A DNA stretch of 64,000 bases from Polytrichum commune (Eukaryota; Streptophyta; Polytrichopsida; Polytrichales; Polytrichaceae). Positions 55,654 to 64,000 of the stretch are shown piece after piece (positions within the stretch are counted from its first letter, which is position 1; each line of letters opens with the position of its first letter). The notes beneath the pieces are model-generated. The model saw only the letters and a list, made by a program, of their open reading frames with translations, did no database searches and was not told where the DNA came from. Made by a program: the position numbers and the translations under genes. The stretch spans positions 54,991,169-55,055,168 of the forward strand of contig OX485806.1 in assembly GCA_950295325.1 (NCBI GenBank). Direction: 5' to 3'.

Positions 55654-57303
55654 AGAGAACGACATGACAAACCACAAACGAGAACATGTTGTACCCCATT
55701 GTGATCATGGAACAATCAAGCCACCACAAAAAAAACCAAAAAATATGATAGTATGAAAAAAAAAATCATACAAGCTATGGATGAGATTAAAAACTCTTCA
55801 AGGACTTAGAAATTTGAACCATCATCTACTCACAAAGTAGGATTTAACCCCGGCCAAAGAATCTTGTGGCATCTACACCATAAAATACCCAGGCTAGGCA
55901 AACTCAAATATGATGGGCAATACCGTACATGATTAAATATGTTTATGACAACAAATCAATGTATGTTACCATCTTGCAGGGGGAGAGTTTCGGACGAATC
56001 AACATGAATAAGTAGAAACCATACCAAGAGCCAAAAACTACTCAAGACTATGCATTACAAATTTTAGCATGCCATATTCAAGAAGCAAAGATAAAGACAA
56101 AGAAAAACCATTCACATAAAAAAAATGATACAACCCAATCCCAAATTATTACATTCTCCCAATCAAGGAAAGAAACCATCTCCCACATCGAATCCACCCC
56201 ATACCAAGATCAAGAAACTTTAGAATCAAAGGACTTAGAAGTACATAATGTCATACCAAAAAGATATTTTGAATAACCTTTAAATCACCCAAATTGTGAA
56301 TTATCATTCTCCTCTATTAGTTCTTAAAAACCCTTTGGATTGGGCAATGGACTTGATAATTGAGATAAAAAATAATTTACAAACCTAAATTATAATCCTC
56401 AATGTTGCTTGCAATTTTTAATTTTCCACAACCTTTTGTCCTAAGGGTATTTGTAGAGCTCTACTACCTCTACTTGCTCCTAGGGTTCACCATATCATAG
56501 TGATATAAAGCGTCGTTGTTCATTACAAAATCTCGAACAACAATCAGAAATGGAAATGGAAGTTCGGACATCAACCGGCCGTAGCGGAGATCAAATCACC
56601 TTAGTTGTACAACGGTCCGGTTACCAATTAGTATAATAAGATACTATGTAAGATTAATTGGCCATGATTAGTAAGCCAATTTGGACTAGTAGGTTATGAA
56701 GAGGGAAAATAAACATTAAGGAAACTAGTAGGAAACCAGTAAGTCACATAGCAAGCCATTTAGGATTAATGGACTTCAAGGTGGCAAGTAATTGTCTAGG
56801 CCACATAGGTAAGGCAAATGAAGGTGGAAGTAAATAAGGGCCAAGAAATGATTTCTTGGTTAGCCTTAGGAATCTTCCCATACCTAGATTATATATAGGT
56901 AGATTTTAGGCTATAATCTACTACATATTGAATGTAAAAGAACATGAGGATTATATGAGCTCTTTCCAAGAATGACCGGAAGAGCTATCTACATTTTCTT
57001 AGAGTAATTAAAGATATGATAAAGTAAGAGGACGGTACATATTAGGCACCTCATCTTACTATATATAGAGTTAGGATTAGCGTTAGAAGACCTTACCTTA
57101 TTCACGTCGATAAGCTACACGAGAGCTAGGTCCTTTGTATTCTTTATCATTTTGGAATATACGAGCTTCAAACTCAACCTTCTTCATAGTTATTCAAGGT
57201 GGAGGCAAAGTAAAGTATTAACTTAAACATAGTTAAGTTGATTAATTGTGAAAGCAACTTGAAATGTCCTATAGCAACTCACTTGAGGGGAGATATTACA
57301 TAA
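55654..57303. other. AT-rich non-coding stretch
   Basis: No gene is recognised. Parts around 55800-56280 could be decayed retroelement coding, but no motif survives. ORFs are short. Confidence 0.45.
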
Positions 57304-57311
57304 GTTAGAGA

Positions 57312-57831
57312 CACGGGTAGATCACTCTAAGGCATTTTTGTGCACCACGTGCGGCTGGGGGTTTTTTGTTTTGGGGCTATTTACCTTCAAGGGCTGAATT
57401 AAAGCCTCCCTATAATTACTTAAATTTAAAAAATGGCCAATTTATTTGCACCCTTCCATTACTTATATTGTCCAAGTCACTGCAATTTTTTGTACTCTAT
57501 ATTCCTTTTAACGACGGCGCGTTCTCTTTTCATCCATTTTTGGACAGACAAAAATCCCAATTATCATCCATCCCCGTGAGTCCTAAACCCATTTACATAC
57601 CATACTAAACATACCTTCTAGGATCCATATCTTCAGCCCCTATATTAATTTTACAAAAAAAATAATGGCCCACGTTTTATGTCCATCTAACTTACTTATA
57701 ATGGGATTGTCTACATTAAATGGCCCCTTCATTATTTGGAATTCCTTTATAATTTTTATTTCAAATGATTTTAATCCTCTCTATATTATGCCGCACGTCG
57801 TTTTTAAAATGCACTAAGTGATCTACCCGTG
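57312..57831. mobile_element. TIR MITE, 520 bp, second copy of the CACGGGTAGATCACT family
   Basis: The left end CACGGGTAGATCACT and the inverted right end AGTGATCTACCCGTG match perfectly over 15 bp. A more diverged inner part, ending in CACGTGCGGC and GCCGCACGTCG, brings the TIR to about 43 bp. An 8-bp duplication GTTAGAGA lies at 57304-57311 and 57832-57839. The interior differs from the copy at 33754, so the two share mainly their ends. The ORF inside (57366-57608) is probably chance. Confidence 0.9.
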
Positions 57832-57839
57832 GTTAGAGA

Positions 57840-60375
57840 GATGTAGCTTATGTAGCAAATTGATTTGGAAAACTTGACATAAAAATTGAGAGACAATTAT
57901 GAGGGAGTAACTTATGGAGTCAAACATATGATAAGGGAATTAAATACTCACATAAAGAGAGAATAGACACGAGAGTGGATAGAAGTTTTGTTGAAGTGAT
58001 TATACAAAAGTAAGTGAGACTTGAAGGGTTTTAAGTGCGAATGTTAACAATTGAAATTGAGAGATTATAGATGTGAAAAGATTGGTTGATACACAAGGCA
58101 ACTATAAAGAAAAAGAGAGGTGATGAATGCAAAATTGTATGCGGAACTATTGCATGAAAACTAACCTCCATATAATTCTTCTCATTCTTCCTATCTTATA
58201 ATTATTGTAATATAATAAAGTTGTTTGGTAATTGATAATTTAAAAGAACCCCATGATCAAATCATTTCATTTACAAATATATTATTATTCTACAATATAA
58301 GCAGCTATCACTAAGTATCAATGAACTTTATATACCTTACAATATCTAAAAGGTTAATGAATCTTAACTTGAATGTTTTTGGAATACAATAAGGAAAATT
58401 ATGAACAAGGAATAAAGTGTGATGAGTTCTTTATTCACTTTGATTTGACTACATGATGATATTGCTCTAATCATTGATCGGTTATGTTATGAATATGCTA
58501 AAAATAGAATAGAATCAATTATATATTATATGCTAAAATAAACTATGTCTAATTATATTTGCAACTAAGATATATTATATAATGTGCTAAAAATAGACTG
58601 CATATAAGATAATGGCGAATCCATAATTGGTTGTGAGATTGACAATTTAAGATATTGAAAGAAGAAAAAATATTGGAAAGAAACGCAAAACGTTTACTTG
58701 GCCGTTTGAAGATGGACACTCGTAGGAGGTTGTTTAGTTACATTGAAGACGATCACTTGGCCACTTGAGGAAGATGATTTGGATACTTGAAGAAAGTTAC
58801 GTGTGACTTGGATACTTGTCACTTAAAGAAAAAAATTACTTGTTACTCGGTATTCGGCGATTTGAAAAAACTTACGGCCATTTGGATACTCGAAGAAATA
58901 TCATTAAGAGGCAATTCTAAAAATATATTGTAATTTATATCATTGAGGAGCCAAAGGACATACAAGGGAAAGAAGATTATTATGAGAGGAATGACTAAGT
59001 TGAATTAATAACTCAATGATGCATCCTCAAAAGTTGATAAGAAAATGGAAGATTAGTAGAGGCATTACTACACATGTGAAGAGAAAATCTCCTTTATATG
59101 GGATAAGAGTATTTAACAATCACTTCATTATTTTTAAAATATTATCAACACATGTGCAACGGAGGGAAATTCCGATAGTGGAAACTAACAATTAGGAGAA
59201 TAAATGTAAGACTTACAAGAGAGGAAAATTTTTTGGAACGAAAGGTAACTTGGCTCATTGAAGACGACTACTTTGATACTTACCGAATGTAAAAGAAAAG
59301 GCAACCGCGAGACAATAATAATGCACAACAAGGAAATTAGGTAGTAGGTCATCATATTCCAGACGACGCGCTAAGTCACTACGATACGGTCAACCCTAGG
59401 AACAAATGGAGGTAGTTGAGCTCTACAATCGTCCGGATTATGATGACTGTTCTATTTAATCTCCTTGTCATTTGTTGTTATTTATTATTGGTTGTTCTCT
59501 TTTGTTATTTTGGTAGGTTTTTTTTTGTTTTTTTAATAACTCCTCTACCTTATATGCAACATGATGGATTTTTAAGTAATTTCAAAGTCATGTTTTGTTG
59601 TAATTTTTATCTTCGTGATGTTTCTTCATATAGCCTCGTACGACCAAATGTTGTTTCTAATCTATCAGTTTGTTTGTTTGAACTTCTTTATGTACCGCAA
59701 TTGTGTTTTTGCGCTCAAATGCTACTTTCTTAATAGTCTAGATCTTGTCAACTCCTCCTTGTATGTTGTATCATTGCAACATCTTCATGTGCCATAGATT
59801 TCTCTTCTTCTTCTCAAATAGTTAGTTAAGTAATTTAAGTAACCAAGTATAAAGTAGATTTTTCCCTCCAAATTGCTAAGTAGCCAAACAACCCATGTAG
59901 CCAAATCACCAAGTAGCTGAATAACCAAATAACCAAATGACTAAGTAACAAGTTATCATTTCTTCCAAATAGCTTATTAATCACTAATCCCTTGCTCTTC
60001 TTGCTGGCTATTTCACTTCTCCATGCCTCTTTGTGTTGGCTATTCACCTCTTCCATATGACGTTACCATGTATTAGTTTATTATCCTTTGCTAGATTCTG
60101 TAGGCTATGTCTCCTCCGGGTGTCTTTGTCTACTTTCTAGTCATTTTTCTTGTTGTGGTTTTAGAAGCCTTTACTTAATGTTATCAGTATTCATCCCAAC
60201 AAATATTATTTATTTGATATTGTAGGCAAATCCTTTGGTACTTCAATTTAACTTAGAAGTTTCAGGTATTTAATAATAACTTGTATGGATATATCAATCA
60301 CTTGGCCATCAATTCAACCTTGTGCAATCATAATGGAATAGGTACCAATTAATTGGTTGATACAAACACCAAATG
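57840..60375. other. AT-rich non-coding stretch
   Basis: No gene is recognised. Repetitive CACTTGG/GATACTTG words at 58690-58870 and AACCAAATAACCAAATGACT words at 59890-59965 recall the GAAGAC-type repeats of LTR E. ORFs at 59416 and 59615 are T-rich and unlikely to be real. Confidence 0.45.
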
Positions 60376-61363
60376 TGTCCCAAATCTTGCTAGCTCCTCC
60401 TAATTTATCTTTACCACTTCGCAACTCTAGCAAATGTCACGAAAGCTAACCTGCACATCCCACACACCTGCACGGTTAGTTCCCTATACCGCAGACCTCC
60501 AAGCTCATGGCTTGGGTACCAAACCCTCTTATACATGCATTTGAGTTCTCCTTTTATTAGGTAGCCAATGGTTAGATGTGGATTTCCATTCATGGAAGTT
60601 ATATCGTAAATTGTTCATTATCTTGCCAAAGTAACAATACAACAACTTGAAGCATAGTTGCCAAATATGCTTTGGGTGGGGTGGGGTCGGTCGGCAACGC
60701 CGCCTCATCCATATGAGCCTCTAGGACTTTGGGCAGGGCTCCTACCCCACCGTCAAGAAACATTTTGTCTTTCTCCTAAGAGTTGGGGCCAAGTAAACAT
60801 TTTCCTTTGGTCACTAGGGTTGGAAGCCCCCAATAGCTTGAGACCTCCAATTATAAGGTGAGTCCTAAAAAAGAGAAGTCACAGGGTTGGTTCCCCTCTA
60901 ATGAACTATAAGGTCTGGGGCAGGAGGAACTAACCATTAGCATGGCAGAATCTAAAGGGTTAGTGCTCGTGATCCTTGCTAGAAATGAAAATGGTTAAGA
61001 TGGTTAAGGGACGCTAGCAAGGTTTGTGACATCCCGGGTGCCACTCCAAGGTCATTGTAGTCTCAAGGCGTTATCCTTAGCAACGCCTCATTCAAATTGC
61101 CATATGTCCTAGTTCACACCTCCAATTTGGGTGTTCTTGAGCATTCTAAAATCTAGATGTCATAAGTTATATATTGCTTATGGTTTTATTGTTGTGACTC
61201 ATAATATCCGTGGGTGGAAGGCATTTTCAATGCCCATGGCCCTCATCCACACTAAGATCAGTTGGGCTTTCTCACCGTTAGCGCCACAAGTCTCGGGCAT
61301 CACTCTAGGGTCCCCTTTATGCCCATGGTATTGCGGACACTCTTGATGGAGAGGTGCACAACA
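60376..61363 (-). mobile_element. Solo LTR, family D, 988 bp, inverted, with an internal reversed segment
   Basis: It begins TGTCCCAAATC and ends GAGGTGCACAACA. A 5-bp duplication AAATG flanks it (60371-60375, 61364-61368). It is the complement of the copy at 25727, except that about 60856-61029 is in the opposite orientation and ends in the LTR terminus word GGTTTGTGACA. That segment is either a nested partial copy or a local inversion-duplication. Confidence 0.75.
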
Positions 61364-61614
61364 AAATGTCATTCTAGTGATGGTTTGAATCCAACAAAGG
61401 TAATACAAATACATGTTATCAGTAACTTCACTTGATTGGCTTTCCATGTTTTTTTCGAGGTGAATGTAATATTTCGTATCATTGGTTTCATTGTTCATTG
61501 CCTAGGTACCTTTACCTCTTTTTGAAGGGCCATAATGTCTCAAGCTATTTCCCTAGACAAGTGACCTAGGACAAAAAAAATACGGGACAAAAAAATACGA
61601 GGTAGAATTTGTAA

Positions 61615-61616
<2 letters not shown>

Positions 61617-61648
<32 letters not shown>

Positions 61649-61649
61649 C
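61617..61649. repeat. (TA)n microsatellite
   Basis: About 16 uninterrupted TA dinucleotides. Confidence 0.95.
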
Positions 61650-62039
61650 CTACCTATTTGAGGTCATAGAAAACTATTATGGGAAGAGACAATCTCTTAG
61701 TGATGATTTGGCTGTAGCAAACAATTTTACACATGAGTTACAATCCACAAATAGTTTTAATTCATATTTTGTCAAATTCATACTACAGTTGGAATTGTGG
61801 AATTTTTTCATTTCTTATAATTGAAAATAGCCTATCAAAAGGATATTTATGTGTTTTCAAAAGGTTGAGTATCCAATGAAAAATGTATGTGTTCTTTTAA
61901 GGCCTTGAATATGATTTCCAAGTGATACTTTAGTAGTTAATCAACCTTATTTCTTTCTAAAATTTTCACTTAGGTTGTTACTCCTTCATTTGAAATTCTC
62001 AAACTATAAACCTTCAATTCTTCAACATATTAGTATTTG
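61650..62039. other. AT-rich non-coding stretch
   Basis: Nothing recognisable. Confidence 0.5.
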
Positions 62040-62976
62040 TGTGAGCCCGATTTTGTGCCCACAATTCAATTTAAACCATAAAAATACCAAAACATTAGAA
62101 TTAGCAATTGTTGAGTTAGTTTGAGAGTTAGATTGGATTGGAGTTTAGAAGTTAGACTTTAGTTGAGTTAAGTTGTTAGACTTAAGTTATTAAGTGAGAA
62201 AAATAAAAAATGAGTTAATTAGTTTGATTAGAGTTAGGTAATGCCAAGCTCAAGTGGCTCAATGCTAACGGTATTGATCGTTTAGGCTTAGGTCACTGTT
62301 AAATTAAGGGGGGGGGGCTTCATTGTAATGGATTAGAGCCGGATTTTTGGGTCCAGCCAGGGGGTCCCTGGAATGCTCCGTGAGGAGTTCCATTATTTTT
62401 CTCCCTCTGAAATCTGAACCAGAGGCAGTCTGGAGGGGCGAAGCCCTGCCGATTTTTGGAATTTCTCTGTGGACAAGAACAGCCGAGCGGTTGCGGAGGC
62501 AACTTCGTCTTCATGTTGATGGCAGAATGAAGGCATGAGTTGGCGTAATGGGGGCCACCACTGGTAGGTGGTGTAAGGGAGGTTGGATGCTCGGATGAGA
62601 TCAACTTTGTGGGTGATCTAGGTGCGCAAGCCCATGCCGAGCATTGAAGAAACGAGAATGCCGTAGGGCGAGGCTGGTTGCTTTGGGAAAGGAGCAAGAG
62701 GCCTCCAAAACCGCACGAAGCGAAGAAAGGAATGTTGGGATCGAAGGGGCTTGGCAACTGCTAAGGGATTTGAGCAGACTCCGGCACACATACTCGAATC
62801 CCAGGTGCTTTGTGTGCAGCGTAGTCAAAAGTGTGAGGTTGAGGAGGGTGGCACAATTTCTAGTCAAGCAGTTTTCTCCCCACAACATTACAAAGGCGAA
62901 TGCTTGAGCGGGGCAGGATCTGAGCTTGCAACAGAGGACGTTGAGTGAGCTGGGCGAGTTCACGCTCAATGTGTGG
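62040..62976 (+). mobile_element. LTR-like segment starting TGTGAGC
   Basis: TGTGAGCCCGATTTTGTGCC then CACA opens it. It is followed by A-rich then GC-richer sequence with no conserved coding. The next TGTGAGC start at 62977 suggests two tandem or nested LTR starts. The right end was not defined. Confidence 0.4.
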
Positions 62977-63640
62977 TGTGAGCCCAAATTTTTTGCCCAC
63001 ATGCAGTCTTAGGATTAAAGGGCTATTAGGCTCTTGACTTTGAAATTTCAAGTGATTAACCAAAAACAATAAAAAGATTGATGCTTTGATTTAGGTTTGG
63101 ATTAAGTTAAACGGATAGAGTAGGGTAAATTAGTGTGTTAGGAATAGGAGAAGGGTTGGGGACTATCTAATCTAGGCTTCATTCGGGGCCGGGTTAGGGT
63201 CGTAATGGGCTGCCTCCGTGTCCGTTTAAGGGTAGAGTCAGGGGGTTAGTGGATAAGTTTCTGGGCAGAATTAGGAGGTTTGTGTGTGGAGACCAGGAGG
63301 CTCTCGGAAGGCAGCGGGGGGGGGGGTCTCATTCGGCAGAACATGGGAACAGGGAAGGAGAGAATACGAGCTGCAGAGAGGCTGGTATCTAGGGTTGTCT
63401 ATCGCGACGTCCTGCCATCGTCATGACGTCATGACGTGTCGTGTCGGGGCAGACCCCTCCGTCACGACATAATAGGGTCCACGTAGGGTCATACTAGGGG
63501 GAAGCTAGTAGGGTGGGTAAAATACTTACCTTCTTGCCAAGGTGGCATCCAATGTGGCAAAAAAATCCGACGTGGATGTGCATATTTCCCTTGCCAGGTA
63601 AATCATTTTGCCTTTGTGTTTATCATTATGTTAAAATCAA
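62977..63640 (+). mobile_element. Second LTR-like segment starting TGTGAGC
   Basis: TGTGAGCCCAAATTTTTTGC then CCACA (62977-63001). It continues with GGTTAGGGTCGTAATGGGC and a CATGACGTCATGACGTG palindromic stretch near 63421-63437. No coding is seen. Confidence 0.4.
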
Positions 63641-63654
63641 AGTAATAAAATATG

Positions 63655-63994
63655 ACAAATGTGGGTGTGGGGGGGAGGGGAACGGAGCGGACGGGGACGG
63701 GAACGGGGGCGGGAACGGATGCGGACGGGGGGAACGCCGGATAGAGGGCCAGATGGGGGCCGGATGGGGGCCGGATGGAGGCCGGATGGGGTACAGATGG
63801 GGGCCGGATTGGGGTTCGGATTGGGGGGGGGAGGGGGTTCGGATTAGGGGGGCCGGGTTCGGATGGGGGGGGGCCGGGTCGGATAGGGGGGGGGGACTGG
63901 GTTCGGATGGGTGGGGGGGGGGGGCGGATGAGGGCCGGATGGGGGAGGGGAACGTAGGGAGCGGGGGGAACGGGGGGGGGACGGGCGCTAGTAA
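63655..63994 (+). repeat. G-rich simple tract with GATGGGGGCCG-type units
   Basis: About 340 bp where the plus strand is dominated by G runs of 3-10, with repeating GGCCGGATGG and GGTTCGGATTGG words. Many runs are close enough to form G-quadruplexes. Open frames here are Gly-rich artefacts. The tract continues to the window edge. Confidence 0.85.
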
Positions 63995-64000
63995 TTTTTT

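Noticed and set aside
61131-61346. ORFs repeated at 45901, 25600 and 61131 as a conserved small protein
   Set aside because: They are the same strand of family-D LTRs, and the similarity follows the DNA, with no coding constraint visible.
63659-63957. Gly-rich ORFs near the right edge
   Set aside because: They are produced by the G-rich simple tract.

Overview
The window reads as a repeat-dense nuclear segment from a plant-lineage (streptophyte) genome. The evidence is spliced genes with GT-AG introns, a plant-type DUF1295 membrane-protein gene fragment, and eukaryotic transposons of many classes (MULE, CACTA, P-like, LTR, SINE and MITE). I cannot name the species. No intact host gene is visible, and almost everything is transposon sequence in various states of decay.

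Layout. 1-0.6 kb is a tandem repeat of about 159 bp. 1.6-2.9 kb holds two small divergent ORFs. 3.2-6.9 kb is MULE transposase copy 1. 9.7-12.5 kb is a non-coding retroelement-like block (A) that recurs inverted at 51.2-54.2 kb (B). 13.16-23.7 kb is an LTR-like element whose minisatellite was split by a 9,148-bp DNA transposon (13839-22986). That transposon has a perfect 14-bp terminal inverted repeat and an 8-bp target duplication. It carries both a P-like DDE transposase gene and an intron-bearing fragment of a plant DUF1295 gene. 24.7-31.0 kb is MULE copy 2, interrupted by a solo LTR and by a CACTA element; the CACTA element itself holds a SINE and a 24-bp AT satellite. 33.5-35.8 kb is MULE copy 3 (minus strand), interrupted by a TIR MITE. 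37-38.3 kb is a solo LTR. 42.5-47.3 kb holds Ty3/gypsy polyprotein debris and more solo LTRs. 48.6-51.1 kb is the 5' part of another LTR element with a TATA box, a putative primer-binding site and a gag-like region. 54.3-55.1 kb is a broken orphan ORF. 57.3 kb is a second copy of the MITE family. 60.4-61.4 kb is another solo LTR. The last 2 kb are LTR starts and a G-rich tract.

The strata can be ordered because several insertions leave clean duplications. Removing each insert with one target copy restores the host reading frame: the solo LTR and CACTA in MULE copy 2, and the MITE in MULE copy 3. The most notable object is the P-like transposon, which appears to have captured a host gene from genomic DNA with its introns. 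Its transposase is one continuous frame broken by two stops, the first in a TMV-like leaky context. Functional calls rest on motifs and comparison between copies in this window; no database search was run.
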